DNA from: Xylanimonas oleitrophica
Lineage (GTDB): Bacteria; Actinomycetota; Actinomycetes; Actinomycetales; Cellulomonadaceae
Assembly: GCF_003244315.1 (NCBI RefSeq)
Contig: NZ_QKWH01000004.1
Coordinates: 124,001-188,000, forward strand
Direction of reading: 5' to 3'
Length of the DNA: 64,000 nt
In this document: one piece after another, positions 8,341-16,778 of the stretch
Position numbering within the stretch: position 1 is the first letter of the stretch
How the letters are laid out: the number at the start of each line of letters is the position of its first letter
The notes under the pieces: model-generated
Told to the model about the DNA's origin: nothing
Seen by the model: only the letters and a program-made list of their open reading frames with translations
Databases searched by the model: none
Made by a program: the position numbers and the translations under genes

Positions 8341-9804
8341 ATGTCGGTGGCGCTCCCGGCCGACCCCTGGGTGCTCGCCTCCGGACTCCTGCTCATCTCC
8401 GCGGTGCTCGCGGCTGCCTTCGCCGGCAAGGTCCGCGTCCCCGGCCTGCTGCTGTTCCTGCTGCTCGGCATGCTGATCGCCGACGACGGCCTGGGCCTGG
8501 TCTCCCTCGCGGACCCGGAGGTCGCGCAGGTGGCCGGCACCATCGGGCTGATCCTCGTGCTGTTCGAGGGCGGCCTGACGACGAAGCCGGGTGACGTGCG
8601 GCGTGCCGCCGCGCCGGGTGCCCTGCTCGCCACCGTGGGGGTGCTGGTCACCGCGGCGGTGGTCGCGGGCGGCACGTACCTGCTGCTCGACGTCGAGCCG
8701 CTGACGGCGGTGCTCATCGGCGCGGTCATCTCCTCCACCGATGCGGCGGCCGTCTTCGCGATGCTGCGGCGCGCGCCGCTGCCGCGACGGCTGGCGTCCC
8801 TGCTGGAGGTGGAGTCGGGCGCGAACGACCCGATCGCCGTCATGCTGACGATCGGGCTGGTCGCCACGTGGCAGGGGTCGCCGACCCCGGCGGACTGGGT
8901 CGTGTTCGGCGTGGTGCAGCTGGTGGGCGGCGCCGTGGTGGGTGTGGCCGTGGGTCTCGGCGGGAGCTGGCTGCTGTCACGCTCGGCGCTCGGCCCGGCG
9001 GGCGTGTACCCGGTGGTGGCGCTCGGTGTGGCCGGCGTCTCGTACGGGGCGGCCACCGTGGTGGGCGGCTCCGGGTTCCTCGCCGTGTACGTCACGGGCC
9101 TGGTGGTCGGCGCCCGGGTGACGCTGCACCGCCCGGGCATCCAGGCGTTCCATGCGGGCCTGTCGAACACGGCCGAGGTGGGCCTGTTCCTCATGCTGGG
9201 CATGCTGGTGTTCCCGAGCGAGCTGCCGCCGGTGGTGGGCCCGGCCGTGGCCGTGACGCTGGTGCTGGTGCTCGTGGCCAGGCCGGTGGCGGTGGTCTCG
9301 TGCCTGGTGTGGTTCGGGTACTCGTGGCGGGAGCTGGTGTTCATCAGCTGGGTGGGCCTGCGCGGGGCGGTGCCGATCGTGCTCGCGACGTTCCCGGCCG
9401 TGGCGGGGTACCCGGCCGGCTCGTTGATCTTCAACGTCGTCTTCTTCGTGGTGCTGGTCTCGGCGGCGGTGCAGGGCGTCAGCATCAGCACGGCCGCGCG
9501 GATCCTGGGGGTCGGGCAGGGCGAGCAGATAGGGCCGGTGGCCACGGGGCTCTCGCTGGGTGACTCCCGCACGGAGCTGTTCGAGGTGCGCGCGGTGCCC
9601 GGCCTGCACCTGGTGGGCAAGCGGCTGGGGGAGCTGGAGCCGGCGCCGGGCCTGGTGTCGACGGTCGTGCGCGGGGAGACGAGCATCGTGCCCGACGACG
9701 ACACGGTGGTGGAGGAGGGCGACCTGGTGCTCGTGGTGATGCCGCGCCGGCCCGACTCGACGCGGGTGGTCACGGCGTGGGCGAAGGGCGAGCCCACGGG
9801 CTGA
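8341..9804 (+). CDS. CPA1-family potassium(sodium)/proton antiporter with TrkA-C domain (NhaP2-like)
   Basis: This 487-aa protein has about 12-13 membrane helices over residues 10-385 and a C-terminal cytoplasmic TrkA-C (RCK-C) domain at about 400-475. The ion-binding Asn-Asp pair is N162-D163 in SGANDPIAV, and GAVISSTDAAAVF provides the unwound-helix STD motif of CPA antiporters. It exchanges protons for K+ or Na+ across the cytoplasmic membrane; the TrkA-C domain favours a nucleotide-regulated K+/H+ exchanger of the NhaP2/CvrA type. It is a single-gene unit; TAGAAT at 8294-8299 could be a -10 element. It faces an unrelated antiporter gene convergently. Confidence 0.9.
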   Translation: MSVALPADPWVLASGLLLISAVLAAAFAGKVRVPGLLLFLLLGMLIADDGLGLVSLADPEVAQVAGTIGLILVLFEGGLTTKPGDVRRAAAPGALLATVGVLVTAAVVAGGTYLLLDVEPLTAVLIGAVISSTDAAAVFAMLRRAPLPRRLASLLEVESGANDPIAVMLTIGLVATWQGSPTPADWVVFGVVQLVGGAVVGVAVGLGGSWLLSRSALGPAGVYPVVALGVAGVSYGAATVVGGSGFLAVYVTGLVVGARVTLHRPGIQAFHAGLSNTAEVGLFLMLGMLVFPSELPPVVGPAVAVTLVLVLVARPVAVVSCLVWFGYSWRELVFISWVGLRGAVPIVLATFPAVAGYPAGSLIFNVVFFVVLVSAAVQGVSISTAARILGVGQGEQIGPVATGLSLGDSRTELFEVRAVPGLHLVGKRLGELEPAPGLVSTVVRGETSIVPDDDTVVEEGDLVLVVMPRRPDSTRVVTAWAKGEPTG

Positions 9805-9843
9805 GTCGCGGGCCGGTCGCCCCCGAGGACCTCACCCTGTGCG

Positions 9844-9865
9844 GGCCCCGCGGGCTCCGCGGGCC
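9844..9865. terminator. Possible shared terminator between convergent antiporter genes
   Basis: GGCCCCGCGG (9844-9853) can pair with CCGCGGGCC (9857-9865) with one bulged base. It lies 40 nt after the CPA1 gene and directly at the stop of the NhaC-like gene on the other strand, so it could serve both. Confidence 0.4.
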
Positions 9866-11458
9866 TCAGGCCGGCTCGCGCTCCGTCGACGGCGCAGCCA
9901 CCGGCGTCGTCACCGCCCGCGCCACCAGCACCAGCAGGGCCAGCACGGCCAGGGTGACCAGCAGGCCCACCGCCGTGGCGGCACCGAGCGCGACGGCGAC
10001 GTAGCCGGCCAGCGCGCTCAACGCGGCCGCCCCCGCGTACGGGAGCTGCGTGAGCACGTGGGTGATCACGTGGGACCCGGCCCCGGTGGCCGAGAGGATC
10101 GTGGTGTCCGAGACGGGGGAGGCGTGGTCGCCCGCGACGGCACCGGCCAGCACCGCGCCCAGGGTGGGCAGCAGCAGCTCGGGGGCGCCCGCGGAGTTCA
10201 CGATGCCGCCCGCGAGCGGCAGCAGCAGGCCGAACGACCCCCACGACGTGCCGGTCGCGAACGCCATCGCCGCGGCCACCACGAACACCACGGGCACCAG
10301 CCAGCCCGCCGAGATGTCCGCGCTCTCCACCAGGCCGCCCAGGTAGGCGCCGGTGCCCAGCGACTCCACCAGCGAGCCGAGCATCCAGGCCAGCAGCAGG
10401 ATCGCGACGGCCGGCAGCATCGAACGGAACCCCTCGACCCAGCCGCGGGCGAACGTGCGGCGGTCGAACCGCTGGTCGCTGGAGGTGTAGCGCAGGTAGT
10501 ACGCGATGGCGGTGAGCAGGCCCAGCACACCACCCACCACCAGGGACAGCGTGGAGTCGGTCTCGGCCAGCACGTCCACGGGGTCCCAGGACCCGGCGGC
10601 CGTGTGCCCCGTCCACACCATCGCGGCCAGCACACCCGCCACCAGCACCAGGAACGGGACCAGCAGGGCCCGCCGTGCGCCGGGCTCGGTCACCGGGAGG
10701 TCGGACGACAGACGGCCGGGCGCGGCCTCGTCGTCGTCGAACGGGCGGCCCTCGTGCGCCGCACGTGCCTCCTCGCGGCGCATGGGTCCGACGTCGATCC
10801 CCAGCACCGCCACCACCCACACCAGCACGATCGCGGCGATCGCGTAGTAGTTCGACGCGGCCGCCCCGAGGAACGCCTCCACGCTGCTCACGGTCAGCGC
10901 CGACGCCGCCACGATCGGAGCCATGAGGCCGATGATGTAGGCGCCCCAGCTCGAGATGGGCGCCAGTACGGACACGGGCGCCGAGGTCGAGTCGATGATG
11001 TACGCCAGCTTGGCGCGCGAGACCCCGTGCCGGTCGGTGACCGGCCGGCTGACCTGCCCCACGGCCAGGGCGTTGAAGTAGTCGTCGACGAAGATGACGA
11101 CGCCCAGCACGGCGGGCAGCACGTGCGCCCCGCGGCGCGTGCGGATGCGTCGCACCGCCCACTCCGCGAACGCCCGGGCGCCGCCCGACATGAGCACGAA
11201 CGCCGTCGTCACGCCCAGCAGCAGGATGAACACCAGCAGGTACACCGACGACGTGCTCACCGCGCCGTCGGACCAGAAGATGCCGCTGAACGCCGTCCAG
11301 ACCTCCCGGGCCGTGCCGAGGGGGTCGAGCCCCGCCACGAGCAGCGCCGCCGCCAGCACGCCCGCGCCGAGGCTGGGCAGCACCTTCCTGGTCAGCACCA
11401 CGAGCGTGATCGCGAGGAGGGGCGGCAGCAGGGTCAGGGCGGGGTAGGACTCGAGCAC
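9866..11458 (-). CDS. NhaC-family Na+/H+ antiporter
   Basis: This 530-aa integral membrane protein has about 12 hydrophobic helices with a hydrophilic loop near residues 225-250 (RREEARAAHEGRPFDDDE). Family marks include GVVIFVDDYFNALAVGQV with a paired Asp in a helix, and SWGSFGLLLPLAGGIV and GDHASPVSDTTI in the second half, which give the inverted repeat typical of NhaC/ArsB-like carriers. It should expel Na+ (or exchange malate/lactate as in MleN-type relatives) at the cytoplasmic membrane. It lies alone on the minus strand, followed by the CPA1 antiporter in convergent orientation. Substrate is uncertain within the family. Confidence 0.88.
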   Translation of the reverse strand: MLESYPALTLLPPLLAITLVVLTRKVLPSLGAGVLAAALLVAGLDPLGTAREVWTAFSGIFWSDGAVSTSSVYLLVFILLLGVTTAFVLMSGGARAFAEWAVRRIRTRRGAHVLPAVLGVVIFVDDYFNALAVGQVSRPVTDRHGVSRAKLAYIIDSTSAPVSVLAPISSWGAYIIGLMAPIVAASALTVSSVEAFLGAAASNYYAIAAIVLVWVVAVLGIDVGPMRREEARAAHEGRPFDDDEAAPGRLSSDLPVTEPGARRALLVPFLVLVAGVLAAMVWTGHTAAGSWDPVDVLAETDSTLSLVVGGVLGLLTAIAYYLRYTSSDQRFDRRTFARGWVEGFRSMLPAVAILLLAWMLGSLVESLGTGAYLGGLVESADISAGWLVPVVFVVAAAMAFATGTSWGSFGLLLPLAGGIVNSAGAPELLLPTLGAVLAGAVAGDHASPVSDTTILSATGAGSHVITHVLTQLPYAGAAALSALAGYVAVALGAATAVGLLVTLAVLALLVLVARAVTTPVAAPSTEREPA

Positions 11459-11506
11459 CGCCCTAGTCTCCCTGGTCCCGGCACCACCCGCGGCCCCGGG
11501 CGGGGG

Positions 11507-11716
11507 TCAGCCCTGCTGGGCCGCGACCAGCAGCAGCACGCACGCGAGGAAGGCGGCGACCGCGGCCGCCGCCGAGAGCCGGCGGCTCGACCGCCGTGCC
11601 TCGGCGGCGGGCGGGGTCGCGCCGCCGTGGAGGTGCGCGGCGGCGAGGGACAGGGCCGTGGCACCCACGAGCAGCACCGCGGCGAGCCACAGCGGCGCCG
11701 CGTCCGTGCCGTTCAT
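11507..11716 (-). CDS. Small two-helix membrane protein, unknown function
   Basis: The 69-aa product has two hydrophobic segments (about residues 8-26 and 47-65) joined by a basic loop. I do not recognise a family. The ATG at 11716 gives the compact form; an in-frame GTG at 11755 would add 13 Pro/Gly/Asp-rich residues derived from a small direct repeat (GGGCCCTGGATC twice) and is less likely. It is encoded 48 bp upstream of the NhaC-like gene on the same strand and could share its transcript. Confidence 0.5.
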   Translation of the reverse strand: MNGTDAAPLWLAAVLLVGATALSLAAAHLHGGATPPAAEARRSSRRLSAAAAVAAFLACVLLLVAAQQG

Positions 11717-11822
11717 GCGCAGACCGGGCCCTGGATCGGGCCCTGGATCGGGCACAGGAGGGCAGCCAGGGACGCCGTGCCGTCAGGGGATCGCATGCAC
11801 CCTTCCTAGCAGAGCCCCGCCC

Positions 11823-12119
11823 TCAGTCCCACAGGCCCGTGGCGTACCCGACGAAGATGAGCGCGACCAGCACCACCACGACGCCGATCCCGCCGATCCA
11901 CATCCACGTCTGGGCGGGGTGCGGGCCGTGCTCGTCGTGCCCCTGCGGGGCGCTGACCTGGTCGGCCTCGGGCGGCGTCTCGCCGGGCTCCACCCCGCCC
12001 CCGGGACCGCTCGCGCCCGCCGTCGGGGAGGTGGCCGGGTCCGGGTCGGGGACGGCGCCCTGCCCGGGCGCCTTGCCCGCTGCCGCTCCCGGCTGGTCGT
12101 GTGCGTCGTTCGGAACCAT
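11823..12119 (-). CDS. DUF6480-like small membrane-anchored protein
   Basis: This 98-aa protein has a Pro/Gly-rich N-terminal part with the sequence PDPDPATSP and a GGGVEPGETPPEADQ block typical of the actinobacterial DUF6480 group, followed by one C-terminal membrane helix (WIGGIGVVVVLVALIFVGY). Function is unknown for the family. ATG at 12119 is used; the reading frame continues upstream for more than 900 nt but that is the antisense of the rhodanese gene and then the broken DUF305 gene. The rhodanese gene starts divergently 66 bp away. Confidence 0.72.
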   Translation of the reverse strand: MVPNDAHDQPGAAAGKAPGQGAVPDPDPATSPTAGASGPGGGVEPGETPPEADQVSAPQGHDEHGPHPAQTWMWIGGIGVVVVLVALIFVGYATGLWD

Positions 12120-12185
12120 GGACCGAGCCTGGACGAGGCCCGCCCCGCTCGCACGGCGCCCGACGCCGGCGCCTACGCTGGGAGC

Positions 12186-12521
12186 ATGTTCCCGCCGATG
12201 CAGCCCGAGGTCCCCACCGTCGACGTGCGCGACCTCGACCCCGCCCAGCCGCTGCCCGAGGGTGCCACCCTCCTGGACGTGCGCGAGCAGGACGAGTGGG
12301 ACGCCGGCCACGCCCCCGGCGCCGTCCACATCCCCCTCGGCGACCTGCCCGCCCGCTACGGAGAGCTGGACCCGGACACGCAGGTCTTCGTCGTCTGCCA
12401 CTCCGGCGGGCGCTCGGCCCGGGCCACCCAGTTCCTCGTCGACGCCGTGGGCTACGACGCGGTCAACCTCGACGGCGGCATGGCCATGTGGGCGCACCGC
12501 GGACTCCCCGTCGAGCGCTGA
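12186..12521 (+). CDS. Rhodanese-like domain protein
   Basis: This 111-aa protein is a single rhodanese domain. The catalytic loop is VCHSGGRSA with Cys about residue 79, and the CH2A/CH2B elements LLDVRE and GHAPGAVHIP are clear. It probably handles sulfane sulfur or acts in persulfide relay in the cytoplasm. There is no signal peptide. ATG at 12186 fits the family N-terminus. No cluster partner for sulfur transfer is visible; the neighbours are a small membrane protein and a DUF305 pseudogene. Confidence 0.9.
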   Translation: MFPPMQPEVPTVDVRDLDPAQPLPEGATLLDVREQDEWDAGHAPGAVHIPLGDLPARYGELDPDTQVFVVCHSGGRSARATQFLVDAVGYDAVNLDGGMAMWAHRGLPVER

Positions 12522-12649
12522 CGAGCCCGTCCACCGCAGACGCGAGGGGCGTCTCACCGGCGTCGAGGCGTTCCCAGCCCTCCGGGTGCGGACGGCCGGC
12601 GGGCACCGAGCGCGGCCGGCTTCTCCTGCCGGTCCTCGTGCGCCTGCTG

Positions 12650-13250
12650 CTAGACCTCGTCGAGGAGCAGGCGCATCCGCGAGATCTCGGCGGTCGCACA
12701 TGACCAGGGCGCCCTGGTGGTGCTTGATCATGGCCTCGAGGAAGAGGCGGTCGAACTCGGCGCCCTCGGCGGCCTCGAGCGCCGCCAGCTCCTCGTCGGT
12801 GAGCATGCCCGGCATGTCGCCGTGGTCGTGCTGGTGCTGCTGGCGGGGCCCGCTGCCGTCCCCGGGCGCGACCTCCTGCGCGGGCGGCACGGGCAGGTCG
12901 CGCTCGCTGAGCCAGTCGCTCATGTAGCGCACCTCGCCGTCCTGCACCACGCTGATCCGCTGCGCGAACGTGCGCACCTTGTCCGACGCCGCCCGGTCGG
13001 GCACCAGGTCCGTCATGACGACTGCTTGCCGGTGGTGGCCGATCATCTTGGTCATGAACGCGACGTCGGCCTGCGTCCAGCCGTCGTCGCGCTCGATGCC
13101 CCGGTAGGCCTCGGGGGAGATGGTCTCGGCGGCCTCGCCCGGGCGCTCGGGGACGACGGCGGCGGAGGACGGCGTGGAGACCGGTTCGGGCTCGCTGCCC
13201 CCCGCACGCCGCCAGGGGCAGAACCAGCGTCAGGGCGAGCGCAGGGCCCG
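12650..13250 (-). pseudogene. DUF305 lipoprotein gene, broken at both ends
   Basis: Translation on the minus strand gives a signal peptide (ALALTLVLPLAAC, lipobox Cys codon 13204-13206) and a DUF305 domain with paired histidine motifs MIGHHRQAVVM and MIKHHQGALVM, separated by a His-rich linker (HQHDHGDM), as in copper-associated DUF305 proteins. Two lesions are visible. The signal peptide has no upstream ATG/GTG/TTG before an in-frame stop. After the second HHQGALVM the frame is lost and the expected ending (EISRMRLLLDEV, stop at 12650-12652) appears in another frame, with roughly 20 codons that relatives have in between missing. The gene is therefore probably dead. A DUF305 and a plus-strand remnant meet at about 13250. 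Confidence 0.75.
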
Positions 13251-13346
13251 TCGCCCGTCGTGGTCGACGGGCCGGCCAAGCGGGTCAAGCTCAAGTCGCT
13301 CAACCCGCAGATGCAGGAGTCGTACCCGGGGCGCGGCGCGCACTGA
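13245..13346 (+). pseudogene. C-terminal remnant of an unidentified plus-strand gene
   Basis: About 33 codons (ending KRVKLKSLNPQMQESYPGR then GAH and TGA at 13344-13346) look like a real protein C-terminus: the composition is less Arg/Ala/Pro-biased than shadow frames, and a very strong hairpin follows 19 nt later. No start is present because upstream sequence is the antisense of the DUF305 gene. I do not recognise the protein. It is best read as the surviving 3' end of a gene whose 5' part was removed at the same junction that decapitated DUF305. Confidence 0.45.
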
Positions 13347-13365
13347 CACGCTCGCGCACGCAGGA

Positions 13366-13403
13366 GCCGGCGGCCGGTCACCCGTGGGTGGCCGGCCGCC
13401 GGC
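13366..13403 (+). terminator. Strong hairpin terminator after the gene remnant
   Basis: GCCGGCGGCCGG (13366-13377) pairs with CCGGCCGCCGGC (13392-13403), and the inner bases extend the stem (TCACCC with GGGTGG) almost to the tip. The position 19 nt after TGA 13344-13346 supports a real gene end on the plus strand. Confidence 0.7.
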
Positions 13404-13495
13404 GTCGTGCGTGCCGGGGTGAATTCACGCCCCCGAGCAACCCGCGGTGGGAGGTGTGCGTGAAGGAAGGCATGGGAACGACGAAGGAGGTGCTC

Positions 13496-14074
13496 GTGCG
13501 TGGACCAGTGGTCGATGACGGCTCACCGGGTGTAACCGCGCCCGTGCCGGTGGTCACCGGGCCGGGCAAGGATGCGGAGTTCAGTGCTTTCGTGCGAGAG
13601 GTTTCCCCACGCCTCGCCCGTGCCGCCTGGCTCCTGACAGGGGACCACCACCGTGCCGAAGAGCTCGTGCAGGGCGCACTGGTGAAGACGTACCTGGCCT
13701 GGCCGCGAGCGTCCGCCGGAGACCCGGCCGCCTACGCCCACCGAGTGCTGGTGAACCAGCGGATCGACACGTGGAGGCGTCGCCGTCGCGAGGTGCTGCT
13801 CGAGCCGGCCCGCATGCCCCAGGGTGCGGTGGACTTCCCGGCTGGTGGGGCCGGCGACCAGGACCTTCTCGTCAGAGCGCTCCTCCAGCTGCCGCCCAAG
13901 CGGCGCCGCGTCGTGGTCTTGCGCTACCTCATGGACATGGCTGAGACCGACGTGGCGGACGACCTGGGCCTCTCAGCGGGCGCGGTGAAGTCCGCGGCCG
14001 CACGGGGTCTGGCTCAGCTCAGGCAGATCATGGGCGTCGACGGCGCCGGCACCGACGGAAGGGAGACGCGATGA
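13496..14074 (+). CDS. SigE-family ECF RNA polymerase sigma factor (paralogue of 6576-7142)
   Basis: This 192-aa sigma factor shares the plan of the one at 6576: DAEFSAFVREVSPRLARAAW and GDHHRAEELVQGALVKTYLA (region 2), VLVNQRIDTWRRRRRE, then PPKRRRVVVLRYLMDMAETD and DLGLSAGAVKSAAARGLAQL (region 4). GTG 13496 is preferred because GAAGGAGG lies at 13483-13490; ATG 13472 with GGAAGG directly before it is a fair alternative and adds eight residues. The stop overlaps the next start (ATGA). The palindrome GTGAATTCAC at 13419-13428 lies upstream and could be regulatory. Confidence 0.9.
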   Translation: MRGPVVDDGSPGVTAPVPVVTGPGKDAEFSAFVREVSPRLARAAWLLTGDHHRAEELVQGALVKTYLAWPRASAGDPAAYAHRVLVNQRIDTWRRRRREVLLEPARMPQGAVDFPAGGAGDQDLLVRALLQLPPKRRRVVVLRYLMDMAETDVADDLGLSAGAVKSAAARGLAQLRQIMGVDGAGTDGRETR

Positions 14075-14799
14075 ACGACGACGAGATGGTCCAGCGTCTG
14101 CGGCAGATGGCTGCGACGACACCGGAGCTCCCGGTCGATGTCGTGTCGGTGCTGCGTAAGGCTCGCCGGCGCCAGACCGTTCGGGCTGTCGGCATGGTGG
14201 GTGCTGCAGGGGCGCTCGGGCTCGCCGCCGTCGCGAGCGCGCTGAGCGCGCCGCAGACGCCGGCGCCCGCACCGGTGCCTGCGGCGAGCGCGCTGCCATC
14301 GCAATCACCGACGCCGACTCCGGCTCCGAGCGGGTCGCCGAGTTCGAGCATGATGCCGCCGGTCGAGCCGACGCCGCATGAAGCCGAGGACTCCGCGCGG
14401 GAGCCTGCGCCGCATGTGGAGACGACGCCGGTGGCGCCCACGCCCACGCACACGGCGGGCAGACCAGTGGCGCTCACCGAGGCTGAAGCGATCGCTTCGG
14501 AAAGTGCGCTTGTCACTGTCTGGGTCGACGTCGTCTCGGCGGCGGAGTCCGACGCAGACGGGCTGGCCGCGGCGAAAGCAGAGGTGAGGAGCCTCGGCTA
14601 CGAGGGGGCCTCCGTCCCTCTTGTCTGCCAGCAGGCGGCGCTGGAGCACTTCGCCAATGGTGCACAGGCGGGGCCGTACGACTTCTGGGGAGTCCCCGTG
14701 TACTTCGTGACTCCCGAAGCGGCGGACGCTTTCGTACGCATGCTCGAGCGCGCGCCCGCCGCCGTCATCACGGACGAGGTCTTCTGCGACTTCCACTGA
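14071..14799 (+). CDS. Single-pass membrane protein encoded with SigE-family sigma factor (putative anti-sigma)
   Basis: The 242-aa product begins MNDDEMVQRLRQMA, has a basic juxtamembrane run (RKARRRQTVR), a membrane helix at about residues 39-58, then a long Pro/Ala/Ser/Thr linker (about 65-130) and a C-terminal globular part with two Cys (LVCQQ and VFCDFH). It is coupled to the sigma gene by an ATGA overlap. Its cytoplasmic part resembles the 7132-8223 product, but the extracytoplasmic domains look unrelated, so the two units may sense different things. The anti-sigma role is inferred from position and topology. Confidence 0.72.
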   Translation: MNDDEMVQRLRQMAATTPELPVDVVSVLRKARRRQTVRAVGMVGAAGALGLAAVASALSAPQTPAPAPVPAASALPSQSPTPTPAPSGSPSSSMMPPVEPTPHEAEDSAREPAPHVETTPVAPTPTHTAGRPVALTEAEAIASESALVTVWVDVVSAAESDADGLAAAKAEVRSLGYEGASVPLVCQQAALEHFANGAQAGPYDFWGVPVYFVTPEAADAFVRMLERAPAAVITDEVFCDFH

Positions 14800-14805
14800 G
14801 AACTG

Positions 14806-14836
14806 GGGCCCGCCCCGCGGCGCGCGGGGCGGGCCC
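14806..14836 (+). terminator. Hairpin terminator of sigma/membrane-protein operon
   Basis: GGGCCCGCCCCGCG (14806-14819) and CGCGGGGCGGGCCC (14823-14836) form a perfect 14-bp stem with a 3-nt loop, 6 nt after the stop codon at 14799. Confidence 0.7.
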
Positions 14837-14916
14837 GGTCGGCCGGCCAGGCGGACCTGCGTGCGCAGGTCGAGTTGTCGTGGTCCAGCTGCCCGGACCG
14901 GCACCGCGGAGAGCGG

Positions 14917-15684
14917 TCAGAGGGCCGCCGCGTGCGGGTCGGACGCGTTGACCCGCTCCACGGTGGCGTCGTAGACGCCGCGGACCTCGGCGAACCGCAG
15001 GGGCTTCACACCCTCGACGAGGATCTCGTGGGCGTCGGGCTGCGTCTCCAGGAGCGTCATCACCTCGTCCGCGAAGTCGTCGAGCGGCAGGCCCATCGGG
15101 TTGTGCTCCTGCCCCGGCATGAGAGAGGTGCGCACGGCGGGCGGCACGATCTCCACCACCTGCACGCCCACCGGCTCGAGCTGGAGGCGGATGCTCTCCG
15201 AGAGCCGGTGCACGGCCGCCTTGGTGGCGTTGTAGGTGGGCGTGACCCGCAGCGGCACGTGCGCGAGCCCTGAGGACACGGTGACGACGGCGGCCCCCGG
15301 CCGGGTGCGCAGGTGCTCCACGAACGCCGCCACGAGCCGGATCGGGCCCAGCAGGTTCGTGGTCACGATCCGCTCGGCGGTCTCGAGGAACCCGGACGAC
15401 GTCCAGTCCTCCGGCTCCATGATGCCCGCCATGGCGACGAGCACGTCGAGGTCGGGGTGGTCGGCGAGCACCTGGGCGGCGGCCGTGCGGATGGAGGCGG
15501 GGTCGGCGGTGTCGATGCGGACGGCGTGGATGCCGGGGTGCTCGGCGGTGATCTGCTCCAGCAGCTCGGTGCGCCGGCCACCGACGATCACGGTGTTGCC
15601 GCGGGCGTGGAGGCGCAGGGCGAGGGCCAGGCCGATGCCGCTCGTCGCGCCAGGGACGAAGATGGTCTTTCCGGTGGTCTCCAT
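14917..15684 (-). CDS. SDR-family oxidoreductase (DltE-like)
   Basis: This 255-aa short-chain dehydrogenase has the NAD(P) motif GATSGIG near the N-terminus, VAMAGI in place of the usual NNAG, catalytic Ser in VTVSSGLA, and YNATK (Tyr-x-x-x-Lys). The order and a C-terminal extension after TSLMPGQ fit the DltE-like subgroup. Substrate unknown. It is transcribed away from an MmyB-type regulator 143 bp away, an arrangement in which the regulator commonly controls the dehydrogenase. The same pair type recurs at 48851-50811. Confidence 0.88.
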   Translation of the reverse strand: METTGKTIFVPGATSGIGLALALRLHARGNTVIVGGRRTELLEQITAEHPGIHAVRIDTADPASIRTAAAQVLADHPDLDVLVAMAGIMEPEDWTSSGFLETAERIVTTNLLGPIRLVAAFVEHLRTRPGAAVVTVSSGLAHVPLRVTPTYNATKAAVHRLSESIRLQLEPVGVQVVEIVPPAVRTSLMPGQEHNPMGLPLDDFADEVMTLLETQPDAHEILVEGVKPLRFAEVRGVYDATVERVNASDPHAAAL

Positions 15685-15826
15685 GCCTCCACCGTGCGGC
15701 GGGGCGACCCGGGGCGGGAGAGGAGCGGGTGTCGGGGGATCGGCGGTCCCTGGTTCGCCGCCCGCCGGGTGGGCAAGAGTGGCTGACGGTGCGCGTCACG
15801 GCGACGGGCCCGGAGGAGGAGCGTGG

Positions 15827-16681
15827 ATGGACAGGCGGGCGCTGGCGGAGTTCCTGCGGCGGCGGCGTGAGGCGGTGCTGCCTGCCGACGTCGGGCTGCC
15901 GCCCGGCGCGCGGCGCCGCACCGCCGGCCTGCGGCGGGAGGAGGTCGCGGCGCTCGCGGCGATGTCCACCGACTACTACACGCGCCTCGAGCAGCAGCGC
16001 GGCCCGCAGCCCAGCGAGCAGATGCTCGCCGCGCTCGCCCGGGCGCTGCGCCTGTCCGACGACGAGCGCGACCACCTGTTCCGGCTCGCGGGGCGGGGCA
16101 CGCCCGGCCGGACGGTGCTGACGGGGCACGTGTCGCCGGCGCTGCTGCGCGTCCTGGACCGGCTGGAGGACACTCCGGCGTTCATCATCTCGGCGCTGGG
16201 GGAGACCCTGGTGCAGAACGGTCCCGCCGTCGCGCTGTTCGGCGACCGGTCCCGGTTCACGGGGCTGGCCCGCAGCGAGGTCTACCGCTGGTTCACGGAC
16301 CCGGCGGAGCGGGAGGTGTACCTGCGGGAGGACCACGAGCGGCAGTCCCGGGCCCAGGTCGCGAACCTGAGGGTGGCCCACGGGATGCTCGGTGACGCCT
16401 CCCGGGCGGGCGAGCTGGTGCGGGCGCTGCGCCGCCAGAGCGCGGAGTTCGCCGCCCTGTGGGACCGGCACGAGGTGGCCCGCCGGTTCGAGGACCACAA
16501 GGTGCTGGTGCATCCGCAGCTCGGGCCGCTCGAGGTGGACTGCACCGTGCTGTTCACCGAGGACCAGTCGCAGGCGCTGCTCGTGCTGACTGCCCCGCCG
16601 CGCACCGAGGCGGCCGAGAAGCTGGCCCTGCTGCGCGTGCTCGGGGCGCAGGACCTGAGCGGGTCGGCGCCGCGATCCTGA
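15827..16681 (+). CDS. XRE-family regulator with MmyB-like ligand-binding domain
   Basis: This 284-aa regulator has an N-terminal HTH (about residues 5-75) with the signature RRTAGLRREEVAALAAMS and TDYYTRLEQQRG, and a C-terminal PAS-like MmyB domain (about 105-270) that in relatives binds a fatty-acid-like ligand. ATG 15827 has GGAGGAGGA at 15812-15820; GTG 15823 is also possible but less well spaced. It is divergent from the DltE-like SDR gene, its likely target. A paralogue with the same partner type is at 49885-50811. Confidence 0.9.
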   Translation: MDRRALAEFLRRRREAVLPADVGLPPGARRRTAGLRREEVAALAAMSTDYYTRLEQQRGPQPSEQMLAALARALRLSDDERDHLFRLAGRGTPGRTVLTGHVSPALLRVLDRLEDTPAFIISALGETLVQNGPAVALFGDRSRFTGLARSEVYRWFTDPAEREVYLREDHERQSRAQVANLRVAHGMLGDASRAGELVRALRRQSAEFAALWDRHEVARRFEDHKVLVHPQLGPLEVDCTVLFTEDQSQALLVLTAPPRTEAAEKLALLRVLGAQDLSGSAPRS

Positions 16682-16778
16682 GGACGCTCACGGCGGCCGG
16701 GTGAAAAGCGTGCCGGACGGCGGCAGCGGTGCGTGGGCGGGCGCACACTGAGGCGCACTTCTCACCTCAGGAGCTCAG

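Noticed and set aside
7764-11162. A 1132-codon minus-strand open frame opposite the antiporter genes
   Set aside because: It is antisense to the CPA1 antiporter and to part of the NhaC gene, both with full family motifs; its composition is Arg/Pro/Thr-biased with no motif.
11823-13055. A single 410-codon frame that would fuse DUF305 to a DUF6480-like protein
   Set aside because: Its middle is antisense to the intact rhodanese gene and is low-complexity; the DUF305 natural ending is found in another frame, so the fusion is accidental.
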